Shown here: positions 15,951-24,719 of the stretch, one piece after another | How positions within the stretch are numbered: position 1 is the first letter of the stretch | Layout: the number at the start of each line of letters is the position of its first letter | Assembly: GCF_017874715.1 (NCBI RefSeq) | Contig: NZ_JAGGLR010000012.1 | Location: forward strand, 124,001-188,000 | DNA: 64,000 bases | Reading direction: 5' to 3' | DNA from: Streptomyces iranensis | Lineage (GTDB): Bacteria; Actinomycetota; Actinomycetes; Streptomycetales; Streptomycetaceae | Position numbers and translations under genes: made by a program | The notes under the pieces: model-generated | Database searches by the model: none | Told to the model about the DNA's origin: nothing | Seen by the model: only the letters and a program-made list of their open reading frames with translations

Positions 15951-17234
15951 GTGACCATCCCGGCAACCACGCCCGCCTCCGCCACGGACGTACACATAGC
16001 CCGCACCGAGCGGTTCGCCGCCCACAACTACCACCCACTGCCCGTGGTCCTCTCCTCCGGTGACGGCGCCTGGGTGACCGACATCGAAGGTCGCCGCTAC
16101 CTCGACTGCCTGGCCGGCTACTCCGCCCTCAACTTTGGCCACCGCAACCCCCGTCTCCTGCGCCGGGCGAACGAGCAGCTCAACCACCTCACCCTGACCA
16201 GCCGAGCCTTCTACAACGACCAACTCGGCGGCTTCGCCGAGGCACTCGCCGGTCTGTGCCACAAGGACATGGTGCTGCCGATGAACAGCGGCGCCGAAGC
16301 GGTCGAAACGGCCATCAAGGTGAGCCGGAAGTGGGGATACGAGGTCAAGGGCATCCCCGCCGACTCCGCCCGCGTCATCACCATGCGGGGCAACTTCCAC
16401 GGCCGGACCACCACCATCGTGAGCTTCTCCGACGACGACACCGCGACCGGAGGCTTCGGCCCCTTCGCGCCGGGCTTCGTCTCCGTCCCCTACGGAGACA
16501 TCGACGCCATCCGGCAAGTGATCACCCCGAACACCGTGGCCGTGCTGTTCGAACCGATCCAGGGAGAAGGCGGGGTGGTGATCCCACCTCCGGGATTCCT
16601 CTCCCGGCTCCGGGAGGTGTGCACGCGCAACAACATCCTCATGGTCGCCGACGAGATCCAGTCGGGCCTCGCCCGCACAGGGAAGACTTTCGCCTGCGAC
16701 CACGAAGACGTGGTCCCGGACGTCTACATCCTCGGCAAGACCCTCGGCGGCGGGATCCTCCCCCTCTCCGCTGTGGTCGCCGACAGCGACATCCTCGGCG
16801 TGGTTACCCCCGGAACCCACGGGTCCACCTTCGGGGGCAACCCACTGGCCTCGGCCGTCGGAGCTGAGGTCGTGGCCATGCTCCAGACCGGGGAGTACCA
16901 GGCCCGCGCGCATGAGCTCGGAGAGCGACTGCGCGCCGGACTCGACGGGCTCATCGGTTCAGGCCTGTCGGAAGTCCGCGTCCGCGGCCTGTGGGCCGGA
17001 GTGGACATCGCCCCGGACCTCATGACCGGCCGCGAGGCCTGCGCCGGACTCCTCGCCCGCGGCGTGCTGGCCAAGGACACACACGGCTCGACCGTGCGCT
17101 TCGCCCCTCCGCTCGTCGCGTCCGAGGCCGACATCGACCTGCTCGTCGACGCGGTCAGTGAGGTCATGAGCGACGGCTCAGCCGTAGGCGGCGAGACCGC
17201 TGGTGGCGATGGACACGGAGTCTGTGAGCAATAG
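15951..17234 (+). CDS. rocD: Ornithine--oxo-acid aminotransferase
   Basis: A 427-residue class III PLP aminotransferase that aligns by eye closely with Bacillus RocD: NYHPLPVVLS near the N-terminus, LTSRAFYNDQLG, MVLPMNSGAEAVETAIK, FHGRTT, EPIQGEGG, VADEIQSGLARTG, the PLP lysine in YILGKTLGGG, and HGSTFGGNPLA. It transfers the delta-amino group of ornithine to 2-oxoglutarate, giving glutamate semialdehyde, although relatives can act on other terminal amines. The start is GTG 15951, with GAAGGA about 10 bases upstream. A 15-residue Gly/Glu-rich tail extends beyond the usual end. It sits upstream of the amino-acid permease in the same orientation. Confidence 0.88.
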   Translation: MTIPATTPASATDVHIARTERFAAHNYHPLPVVLSSGDGAWVTDIEGRRYLDCLAGYSALNFGHRNPRLLRRANEQLNHLTLTSRAFYNDQLGGFAEALAGLCHKDMVLPMNSGAEAVETAIKVSRKWGYEVKGIPADSARVITMRGNFHGRTTTIVSFSDDDTATGGFGPFAPGFVSVPYGDIDAIRQVITPNTVAVLFEPIQGEGGVVIPPPGFLSRLREVCTRNNILMVADEIQSGLARTGKTFACDHEDVVPDVYILGKTLGGGILPLSAVVADSDILGVVTPGTHGSTFGGNPLASAVGAEVVAMLQTGEYQARAHELGERLRAGLDGLIGSGLSEVRVRGLWAGVDIAPDLMTGREACAGLLARGVLAKDTHGSTVRFAPPLVASEADIDLLVDAVSEVMSDGSAVGGETAGGDGHGVCEQ

Positions 17235-17373
17235 AAGGCTGCACAACATTGCGTGAAGCACACACCCGGACACATCCCAGTGACAACCGCCTCCCTTCGG
17301 CAGCTTTCCGACGGCCAACCAGACGGAGCCGGAAACGGGAGCGGGGCGTCCGCCAATCACCAAAGGGCAGCAC

Positions 17374-18861
17374 ATGACCAGCACAGAGATCGCGAACCAC
17401 ACCGGCAAGACCAGGCGCGACCTGCCGATTTGGGTTGCAGGGGCACTCTCGCTCGGCACGGTCGGTCCAACCCTGGCGATGTCCGGCAACGGGCAGGGCC
17501 TGGTCGCCTCGGTCGGGAAGGCGGTGCCCCTGGTCTTCCTCATCGGGCTGATCGGGGTATCCCTGGTCGGCTACAGCTTCGTTCGGCTGACCCGCCACCT
17601 GAATCACGCAGGGTCCGCCTATGCCCTGGTCGGCCGGACACTGGGCCGGCGGACCGGCGTCTTCGCCGGTTTCGCCATGATCGGCGCCTACGTCGGGTTC
17701 TCCATCGGCTGTCTGGCGTTGACGGCATCGTTCGTGAACGCCTTCCTTGCGCAGCTGCAACCCGGCGGCCAACCCTTCCAGGTCCCGTGGCTTGTCACGG
17801 TGCTGGTGCTCACAGCGGTCTCCTTGGCGTTCGCCGGTCGCGACGTCTCCTTCATCGCAAAGACACTGCTCGTCCTGGAAGGCATCGGCATCATTGCCAT
17901 GCTGGTTCTCATCGGTGTCATCTTCAGCCGCGGAGGAGCTCCCTCTACGGGCATGGACATGTCGGTCTTCACGTTCTCCGGCGGCATCGGCGCGACCGCC
18001 GTACTCGGCGGTGTCGTCGCCGCCTTTCTCTCGTGGGCCGGATTCGAGGCATGTGCGTCGATGGGTGAAGAGACATCGAACCCGGGCCGCAACATCCCCC
18101 GCGCGCTGGGCGGCACGCTGATCGCGACAGGCGTGGTCTTCGTCGTCGTGATGTTCGCGCAGACAGTCGGATTCGGAACCGACAAAGCGGGCCTTGAGGC
18201 ATTCCGCACCTCGGACAACACCCTCGGAGACCTTGCGGACCGGTACATCGGCTCGGGGTTCGCTCTGGTGGTGGTCTTCACTGCGACGATCGCGGCGTTC
18301 GCCTCACACATGGCCACCGCCGCGACCGCCGGCCGCGTCATGCAGGCCTTCGCCCGGGACGGCGTCGGTCCGTCCTGGCTCGGCAAGATCCACGAGCGCA
18401 CGGGCGGACCCCGGCGGGCCATGTGGGCCGTGGTCGGCGTCGCCTTCCTCATGAACTTGGTGTGCTCGGTGACGAGCTGGCCCGACATGGGCACGGGCAA
18501 TGGCGCGAGCGACGCGTACTTCCTGTTCGCCATCGCCGGTTCCTTCTGCCTGATGGTCACCTACCTGGTCGTCGAAGTCGCCGCACTCCGCTTCGTCGGC
18601 TCTTCCCGCTTCGACCACATCCATGGCGGCCGCGGCCGCGTACTCGGCGTCGTGCTGCCCACCCTGGGCGCCGCGGTGATCCTGGTCGTGCTGTGGTTCA
18701 ACGTACGGGACGCCGATTCACCCACCTCCGCTGCCATGCTCGGCGTCTACTGGTGCGCGGTCGGCGTCCTCGTCGGGCTGCGCGTCGGAAGGACTGAGCG
18801 CACCGTCGGTGGAGGACTGACGGAGAAGATCGGCGAAGCCCGGGTGGGAGGATCACGATGA
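17374..18861 (+). CDS. APC-family amino acid/amine permease
   Basis: A 495-residue protein with about 12 hydrophobic helices of the amino acid-polyamine-organocation superfamily. The N-terminal helix carries GALSLGTVGPTLAMSGNGQG, equivalent to the unwound substrate-binding part of helix 1 in APC transporters, and the central AFLSWAGFEACASMGEE matches the helix-6 signature. It lies between two class III aminotransferases and overlaps the second by ATGA (18858-18861), so it should import the amine or amino acid they degrade. AAGGG lies 7 bases before ATG 17374; the preceding 139-base gap shows no clear operator. Confidence 0.85.
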   Translation: MTSTEIANHTGKTRRDLPIWVAGALSLGTVGPTLAMSGNGQGLVASVGKAVPLVFLIGLIGVSLVGYSFVRLTRHLNHAGSAYALVGRTLGRRTGVFAGFAMIGAYVGFSIGCLALTASFVNAFLAQLQPGGQPFQVPWLVTVLVLTAVSLAFAGRDVSFIAKTLLVLEGIGIIAMLVLIGVIFSRGGAPSTGMDMSVFTFSGGIGATAVLGGVVAAFLSWAGFEACASMGEETSNPGRNIPRALGGTLIATGVVFVVVMFAQTVGFGTDKAGLEAFRTSDNTLGDLADRYIGSGFALVVVFTATIAAFASHMATAATAGRVMQAFARDGVGPSWLGKIHERTGGPRRAMWAVVGVAFLMNLVCSVTSWPDMGTGNGASDAYFLFAIAGSFCLMVTYLVVEVAALRFVGSSRFDHIHGGRGRVLGVVLPTLGAAVILVVLWFNVRDADSPTSAAMLGVYWCAVGVLVGLRVGRTERTVGGGLTEKIGEARVGGSR

Positions 18862-20186
18862 CCGCACCCCCACCCCAACACGCGGCAGAGGAAGGCCCGT
18901 CCGCTGCCGCCTCCATCACTGAGCGCGACGCTCGGGTCATCGCCGGCGTCCAGAAGCTGCGCTACTTCCCGCTGGAAGTGGCCGCGGGCCGCGGCGCCAT
19001 CCTGATCGAGCCCGGCGGCCGGGAGCTGATCGACCTCTCGGCGAGCTGGACAGCCAGTGGGCTGGGGCATGGCCACCCGGCGGTGACCGAGGCGATCGTG
19101 ACCGCCGCGCAGGCCCCGCCAGGTGCGAGCGTCCTCTCCGCCGTTCACGAGGAGGCGGTCGCGTTCGCCGAGGAGTTGCTGGCGCTCACACCCGGGCCTG
19201 CTGGTCGCCGTGTCTACCTCGGACACGCCGGCTCCGACGCGAACGACGCCGTACTGAGGGCGTGCCGGGCCCGCAGCGGCCTTCGCCGGATCGTCGCCTT
19301 CGAGAAGGGCTATCACGGCGGAACCGGAGTCGCCATGGGAGTGTCGGGTGTGCAGATCAACGGCGGGGCCGTTCCGGACCCGCACGTGACGCTGGTGCCC
19401 TACCCGACCCCGTTCCATGCGGCGGACGGAGACGCTGCGGCCGACCTCGTCCGAAGCCTGAGCGCTGTCGAACAGGAGTTGAGCAAGGGCGACGTGGCCT
19501 GCCTCATCGTCGAGCCCCTGCTCGCCGACGGCGGGCTGGTTGTGCCGCCGGACGGCTTCCTGACCGGGGTGGGCGATCTCTGCCGCCTCTACAACACTCC
19601 GTTGGTCTGCGACGAAGTCAAGGTCGGACTCGGCAGAACAGGGATGCTGCATGCGTTTGAGCACGACGGGGCGACGCCCGACATCATTACGTTCGGCAAG
19701 TCTCTCGGGGCGGGGCTACCGCTGTCTGCGGCCGTGGGCCCCTCTGACTATCTCGACGAACCGGTCGGCTCTTCTCTTCTGACGACCGCCGGCAATCCCA
19801 TTTGCGCCGCGGTCGGCCGGACTGTTCTGCGGATCCTGGTGGAGGAGCGGCTGCCCGAGCGTGCGGCAGTGGCGGGAGCGCGCTTCCTGTCGGGACTCAG
19901 AGAACAGCTGGTCGGCTACGCCACCTTCCAGGGCGGCCACATCGGTGACCTCCGCGGGCGGGGGCTGGCGATCGGCGTCGAGATCACCAACCCGGGGACG
20001 CAGAAGCCGGACCCGTCGATGGCGGCCGCGATCGCGCGGCGGGCATGGGAGCTGGGCGTCGTTGTGTACGTGGTCGGCGGCAACGTTCTGGAGATCACCC
20101 CGCCGCTGGTGATCGATGACGCCCAGATCGACCGGGCCGTCGACGTGCTTGCCCAGGCAGTGTCGGACGTGACGGGTGGAACCTAG
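18858..20186 (+). CDS. Class III PLP aminotransferase (GABA-transaminase-like)
   Basis: A 442-residue class III aminotransferase. Landmarks: the SASWTASGLGHGHPAV block near residue 60, LGHAGSDANDAVLRACR, YHGGTGVAMG, EPLLADGG, VCDEVKVGLGRTG and the PLP lysine in ITFGKSLGAGLPL. It differs from the RocD-type protein upstream, so the cluster encodes two transaminases, which would suit a diamine or two sequential amino groups. It is translationally coupled to the permease through ATGA. The exact amine is unknown. Confidence 0.85.
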   Translation: MTAPPPQHAAEEGPSAAASITERDARVIAGVQKLRYFPLEVAAGRGAILIEPGGRELIDLSASWTASGLGHGHPAVTEAIVTAAQAPPGASVLSAVHEEAVAFAEELLALTPGPAGRRVYLGHAGSDANDAVLRACRARSGLRRIVAFEKGYHGGTGVAMGVSGVQINGGAVPDPHVTLVPYPTPFHAADGDAAADLVRSLSAVEQELSKGDVACLIVEPLLADGGLVVPPDGFLTGVGDLCRLYNTPLVCDEVKVGLGRTGMLHAFEHDGATPDIITFGKSLGAGLPLSAAVGPSDYLDEPVGSSLLTTAGNPICAAVGRTVLRILVEERLPERAAVAGARFLSGLREQLVGYATFQGGHIGDLRGRGLAIGVEITNPGTQKPDPSMAAAIARRAWELGVVVYVVGGNVLEITPPLVIDDAQIDRAVDVLAQAVSDVTGGT

Positions 20187-20221
20187 TGTCCCCCGCCGGT
20201 CCCGCCGTCCACGTGGACACT
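20185..20221. terminator. Inverted repeat between convergent aminotransferase and LysR genes
   Basis: AGTGTCC (20185-20191, overlapping the TAG stop) and GGACACT (20215-20221) can pair around a 23-base loop, and inside it GTCCACGTGGAC (20207-20218) is a perfect 12-base palindrome. It lies in the 60-base convergent gap, so a bidirectional terminator is the simplest reading; no T-tract is present. Confidence 0.4.
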
Positions 20222-20246
20222 CTGGGCCGCCTTCTCGGGGCCTTCC

Positions 20247-21176
20247 TCAAGCGGGAGTCTCACACCAGGCTTGCGTGATCTTCCCGGCCTGCTGTGTCAG
20301 CGCTTCGCGCAGCGTGTCGGCGGCGTCGGAGACGGTGGAACGGAGCATGGCGACGCTGATGCGACGGGCCAGGAGTGGTCCGTCGACGGGACGGATGGCG
20401 AGATCGGGGTCGGACTCGTGGCCGGTGAGCGCGAGCCGCGGGATCAGGGCGACCGCGGTCCCGGCCGCGACGAAGCCCTTGAGCATGCCGTAGTCGTCGG
20501 TGCGCATGACCCGGACGGGCTCGAAACCCTCCTGCGCGCAAGCCCATCCGAGGGCGCGATCGCAGGGGTCCCAGTCACTGGTGCCCATGATCCAGCCCGC
20601 ATCGCGCAACTGGCCCAGCGGGACACGGTCCAGACCGGCGAGCGGGTGGTTGCCAGGCAGCGCCAGCAGCAGCGGATCGTCGAGCAGGTGGTGCAGTACG
20701 AACTCCTCACCGAGGTCGAGGGGTTCACCCGGCTGGGAATAGACCAGGGCGATCTGCACTCCGCCACCACGCAGCGCCTTGACCAGGGTGGGCAGTTCCC
20801 CTTCGGTGAGCGAGACCCTGACCCCATCCTCGGCCAACTGCCGTACCGCGGGCGGGAGCAGCAGCGCCCCGGCGGTCGGGAACGTGCCGACGTGCAGCGA
20901 CATCGCGCCGTGCTCGACCAGCGCGCGGACCTCCTGCTCGACCAGTCCCACGCGGCCGAGCACCGCCTCCGCGTGGGGGAGCACGAGCCTGCCGACTTCG
21001 GTGAGGCGGACACCGCGCGGACCTCGGTGCACCAGCGGGGCGCCGAAGTGCGACTCGATCGCGGCTAGGTGGTGCGCGATGGTCGGCTGGCTGTAGTGCA
21101 GTGACCGTGCGGCAGCCGCGAGCGAGCCCTCGCGGGCGATCGCCCGCAGCACCTCGAACTGCCGCAGCTCCAGCAC
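20247..21176 (-). CDS. LysR-family transcriptional regulator
   Basis: A 309-residue LysR-type regulator. The N-terminal winged HTH is clear (LRQFEVLRAIAREGSLAAAARSLHYSQPTIAHHLAAIE), followed by a linker helix and a two-lobed periplasmic-binding-like effector domain. The start used is GTG 21176. It converges on the aminotransferase gene and follows the esterase on the same strand with 91 bases between, so its target is not obvious from position. Confidence 0.88.
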   Translation of the reverse strand: MLELRQFEVLRAIAREGSLAAAARSLHYSQPTIAHHLAAIESHFGAPLVHRGPRGVRLTEVGRLVLPHAEAVLGRVGLVEQEVRALVEHGAMSLHVGTFPTAGALLLPPAVRQLAEDGVRVSLTEGELPTLVKALRGGGVQIALVYSQPGEPLDLGEEFVLHHLLDDPLLLALPGNHPLAGLDRVPLGQLRDAGWIMGTSDWDPCDRALGWACAQEGFEPVRVMRTDDYGMLKGFVAAGTAVALIPRLALTGHESDPDLAIRPVDGPLLARRISVAMLRSTVSDAADTLREALTQQAGKITQAWCETPA

Positions 21177-21267
21177 CGTCGATCACCATACTTTCTATTG
21201 AGGACGGCGGGGATCTCCAGTATCCCACCTTCCCGAACGGGACGGGCCCTGCCCGGCGCTCGCCGCC

Positions 21268-22287
21268 CTAGCCGCCGAGGCCGAAGAACTTGGTGATCCA
21301 GTAGCTGGAGCAGATCGAGTCCAGGAAGTACGGGGCGCCGGTGCTGCCGCACTGTTCGGCGCCGCTGCCGGGGTCGACCGGGGTGCCGTGGTTGATGCCG
21401 GGGACCTTGTTGACCTCGACGGCCACCGTGCCGTCGGACGCCGCGTACTCGTCGTGCTGGGTGGCATTGGGACCGATGCTGGAGGTACGGGTGGGAGTCT
21501 GGGACAGCCCGTGCAACGCGGTCCACTGGTCGCGCAGTTCGGTGGCGTTGCGCGGTACGACCGTCGTGTCCCGGTCGCCGTACCAGATGGCGGCGCGCGG
21601 CCACGGTCCCTCGTACGACGGGTACGCCTCACGCACCCGCTGGGCCCACTCGCTCGGGCTGAGGTCGAGCCCGGGGTTCATGCACTGGTAAGGGCTGTTG
21701 TTCTTGGTGCAGTTGTAGGGCAGGCCCGCGACGACCGCGCCGGCGGAGAAGACATCGGGGTAGGTGGCGAGCATGACCGAGGTCATCGCGCCACCCGCCG
21801 ACAGTCCCGTGACGTAGACCCGCTCGGAGTCCCCGCCGTAGGCCGAGACGGCATGGTCGGCCATCTGCCGGATCGAAAGGGCCTCGCCCTGGTCGCGCCG
21901 GTTGTCGCCCGCCTGGAACCAGTTGAAGCACTTGTTGAGGTTGTTCGACCAGGTGGTCTCCGCCAGCACCAGGACGAACCTGTCGCGGTCCGCGAGCTCG
22001 GGCAGCCCCGAGTTGTCGGCGTAGACCTGGGCGCTCTGCGTACAGCCGTGGAGCGCGACGACCACGGGCGCGTTCGCGGGCAGCGACGCCGGCTTGTACA
22101 CGTACATGTTCAACGCGCCGGGGTTGGACCCGAAGTCGGTCACCTTCGTGAGGGTGACCGCGGCGTTCGCGGCGGGCGCGGGCCCGGCGAGAACGGCTCC
22201 GAGTAAGAGGGCGGCGACGGCGAGGAACCGGGCCGCGATGCGGTTCCATCGGCTCCGTGGCAGTGCGTGTCGTGGGGGGACTGACAT
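21268..22287 (-). CDS. Secreted PHB-depolymerase/feruloyl-esterase family hydrolase
   Basis: A 339-residue alpha/beta hydrolase of the esterase PHB-depolymerase (CE1/LpqC-like) family. Residues 1-45 form a long arginine-rich Sec signal peptide ending at an Ala-rich cleavage region. The oxyanion segment ALHGCTQSA is near residue 80, the nucleophile Ser is in GLSAGGAM near residue 150, and the putative catalytic His is in GINHGTPVD. It hydrolyses extracellular esters such as short polyhydroxyalkanoates or feruloyl-polysaccharides. ATG 22287 has AAGGAG 7 bases upstream. The 268 bases upstream (22288-22555) hold its promoter; I see no clear hexamer pair or dyad there. Confidence 0.85.
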   Translation of the reverse strand: MSVPPRHALPRSRWNRIAARFLAVAALLLGAVLAGPAPAANAAVTLTKVTDFGSNPGALNMYVYKPASLPANAPVVVALHGCTQSAQVYADNSGLPELADRDRFVLVLAETTWSNNLNKCFNWFQAGDNRRDQGEALSIRQMADHAVSAYGGDSERVYVTGLSAGGAMTSVMLATYPDVFSAGAVVAGLPYNCTKNNSPYQCMNPGLDLSPSEWAQRVREAYPSYEGPWPRAAIWYGDRDTTVVPRNATELRDQWTALHGLSQTPTRTSSIGPNATQHDEYAASDGTVAVEVNKVPGINHGTPVDPGSGAEQCGSTGAPYFLDSICSSYWITKFFGLGG

Positions 22288-22555
22288 GGCAGTGCTCCTT
22301 CGGTTGATGCACCAGACGTGGCCGAAACCGTAGAATCCGGCGCAGCCCGTCACCATGGCCCGGGGGACCACAAGCGGATTCACCGCCCTCGGCATCTCAC
22401 GGATTGCGCGGTGGACAACCGATCTGCTAATTGGCGCGACCGCCCCGCGCGCCCCTCGTCTGACGGCGTCAGCTCAGACGTGTTGCGCCGCCACATGTGA
22501 CCGGCGAGGTGTGTGGCTGTCAGGGGCCGGGGACAACGAGCCACCGGCTCATGGC

Positions 22556-23809
22556 CTATTGGCCGACGGGCGTCGAAGCTGAGCCGGGCCCCGTTCCAGG
22601 GGCGGGGATCCGGAACGTATCCACTGGGCGGGCGAGGGCCGCCGCGTGGTGGTGGAAGGCGCGGCGGACGGCCGGGAAGCGGCGGGGATCGCGGCTGGGG
22701 TGGACGCGGTTGGTGAGGAGGACGTAGTAGCGGCCTTCCGCCCCCGCCCCGTCCGCTGCCGCCCTGTTCGCCCCCGCCCCGTCAACCGCCGGCTCCACCC
22801 ACAGGCTCGTCCCCGTGAAGCCCGTGTGCCCGTACGAGGCCGGCCCCATCGCCGTACCGACCGGCGACCCCACCGCGTCCCGCCCCTGCCAGCCGAGGCA
22901 GCGGCGCAGCGGGAGGCCCTCCGTATGGCAGGCGGTCATACGGGCGAAGCCGGGCGCGCTCAGCAGGCCGTCGCCGCCCGCCGCGAGGACCCGGCCCAGC
23001 CGGTCCATGTCGGTCAGCGGTGCGAACAGGCCGGCGTGGCCGCAGACTCCGCCGAGCACCACCGCGTTCTCATCGTGCACCTGGCCGGTCACCAGGCGGC
23101 CGCGCCAGGTGCACAGCTCCGTGGAGACCGCGCGTTCACGGGCCGCCGGGCCGGGTGCGAAGACCGTCCCGCGCATGCCGAGCGGCTCGCAGACCTGCTT
23201 GGCCACCAGCTCGTCCAGGCCGGTTGCGGTGGCCTGTTCGAGGATCAGGCCGAGGAGGACGAAGCCTGCCGAGGAGTACTCCACCACCGTGCCCGGCGCC
23301 CCGCGGAGCGGTAGCCCGCGCAGGGCGGCCAGCAGCCCGTCCCGGTCGGAGTGCGCGCGCCAGAGCGGGGTGCCGCCGGGCAGGCCGGAGGTGTGGGTGA
23401 GCAGCTGGGTGACGGTGATGTCCGCCTTGCCCGGCACTCGGCGGTACTCCGGCAGATACGCGCCGACCGTGTCGTCCAGTCGGAGCGCTCCCGTTTCCAC
23501 CAGCCGCAGCGCGGCCAGGCCCACAATCGGTTTCGTCACCGAGGCCAGATCCCACAGCTCGGTGCCGTTCAGCTCCACTCCGCCCCAACGACGTGTGCCC
23601 AGGTGCCCGCGGGTCTCCCGCCCGGCCGCGGTGCCGACCGACCAGGCGGCCGCGGAGTAGATCCCGGCCCGCCGGCCGGCCGCCAGAAGTGCCGTGAGCC
23701 GTGCCGGCCGGGCCGCTGGTGGGCCTGCCTGCCGGGCCGTCGGGGGCGGGCAGGCCGTTCCCGTCCGTTCCGCCCCCGGTGGGACCCGGCCGCCCGCGGC
23801 CCAGCTCAC
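22556..23809 (-). CDS. Serine hydrolase of the class C beta-lactamase / DD-peptidase family
   Basis: A 417-residue penicillin-binding-fold hydrolase with SxxK as SVTK near residue 90, the Tyr motif as YSSAG near residue 185 and the third motif as HTGFTG near residue 330. Members include DD-carboxypeptidases, esterases and D-aminopeptidases. No convincing signal peptide is seen, although the N-terminal 40 residues are Pro/Ala/Arg-rich. GTG 23809 overlaps the IclR stop as GTGA, so the two are co-expressed, and the pair diverges from a dipeptide-type ABC importer. This suggests that it processes peptides taken up by that importer. Confidence 0.8.
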   Translation of the reverse strand: MSWAAGGRVPPGAERTGTACPPPTARQAGPPAARPARLTALLAAGRRAGIYSAAAWSVGTAAGRETRGHLGTRRWGGVELNGTELWDLASVTKPIVGLAALRLVETGALRLDDTVGAYLPEYRRVPGKADITVTQLLTHTSGLPGGTPLWRAHSDRDGLLAALRGLPLRGAPGTVVEYSSAGFVLLGLILEQATATGLDELVAKQVCEPLGMRGTVFAPGPAARERAVSTELCTWRGRLVTGQVHDENAVVLGGVCGHAGLFAPLTDMDRLGRVLAAGGDGLLSAPGFARMTACHTEGLPLRRCLGWQGRDAVGSPVGTAMGPASYGHTGFTGTSLWVEPAVDGAGANRAAADGAGAEGRYYVLLTNRVHPSRDPRRFPAVRRAFHHHAAALARPVDTFRIPAPGTGPGSASTPVGQ

Positions 23810-24639
23810 TCCTGCCCCCGCACGATCCCCAGCGCCCCCGGCCCGCCGCGCAACGCCGCCGACACCGTACCGGCGGCGGCCCGTACCATCGGCCCCAGCA
23901 CCGCCACGCTCTCCTCGTCCAGCGTGAACGTCAGCCCGACGATGCCGACCGCGCCGGCGACCCGGTCGCCCGGCCCCAGCACCGGGGCCGCGATGGCGCG
24001 GACGTCCTGCTCCGCGTATTCGTCATCGACCGCGTAGCCTCGCTCGCGCACGGCGGGCAGAGCGGCGAGCACGGCACCCGGGTCCCGCACCGTCCGTGAG
24101 GTACGGGCCGGGAGCGGCCGGCCGCCCAGAAGCTCCGCCGCCGCCGGTGACGGCAGGGCCGACAGCATCGCCCACCCCACCGCCGAGCAGTACAGCGGGA
24201 CTTCGCCGCCCGCGGTCAGCGGAATGCGGTACGTGGGCGACGGCTCCGACTGCGTCACATGCACCGCCACGGCACCGTCCCGTACCGAGAAGTGGGCCAA
24301 GTGGCCGGTACGCAGCCGCAGGTCGTCCAGGACTGGGCGGGCCAGCCGCAGCTCGCTGCTGGCGGCCAGCGCCGTGGCGGCGAGCCCGAGCAGGCGCGGC
24401 CCGGCCTGATAGTTGCCGCCCGGCCCCGGGACCGCGTACCCGGCCTCGGCGAAGGTGTGCAGCAGGCGGTGGACGGTCGGCTTCGGCAGTCCCGTGCGGG
24501 CGGCGAGGTCGGCCAGGCGGTGCGGGGCATCGGGCTGGACCAGCGCGTCCAGCACCGCGAGTGCCTTGTCCACGGGACCCGTCGCGGCGGCGGGCCGCTC
24601 CTCACGGCGGGAGGCGGAGGTATTGACCGGCTTCGGCAT
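23806..24639 (-). CDS. IclR-family transcriptional regulator (of the peptide-ABC locus)
   Basis: A 277-residue IclR-type regulator: the winged HTH near residues 22-85 (DKALAVLDALVQ, LAARTGLPKPTVHRLLHTF) is followed by the effector domain (VPLYCSAVGWAML, RERGYAVDDEYAEQDVRAIAAPV). It is divergent from the ABC importer operon across an 80-base gap filled with dyads that are probably its binding sites. It is coupled to the downstream serine hydrolase. Confidence 0.88.
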   Translation of the reverse strand: MPKPVNTSASRREERPAAATGPVDKALAVLDALVQPDAPHRLADLAARTGLPKPTVHRLLHTFAEAGYAVPGPGGNYQAGPRLLGLAATALAASSELRLARPVLDDLRLRTGHLAHFSVRDGAVAVHVTQSEPSPTYRIPLTAGGEVPLYCSAVGWAMLSALPSPAAAELLGGRPLPARTSRTVRDPGAVLAALPAVRERGYAVDDEYAEQDVRAIAAPVLGPGDRVAGAVGIVGLTFTLDEESVAVLGPMVRAAAGTVSAALRGGPGALGIVRGQE

Positions 24640-24661
24640 GTCGCCTAGCTTAACGCATCAT

Positions 24662-24701
24662 CGTTCCGGCTCCCGGAACGAACGAACTGTTCAATGGAAC
24701 A
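24662..24701. promoter_or_regulatory. Tandem GTTCC/GGAAC palindromes, probable IclR operator
   Basis: A perfect inverted repeat of 8-base arms (CGTTCCGG, CTC, CCGGAACG; 24662-24680) is followed by TGTTC-AATG-GAACA (24688-24701), which overlaps a further GAAC-T-GTTC dyad (24684-24692). They sit between the divergent iclR and ABC-importer genes. Short palindromes with GGAA/TTCC cores are typical of IclR-family sites, so repression of both directions is inferred. Confidence 0.65.
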
Positions 24702-24719
24702 TCACGCGGAGGGCAGATC

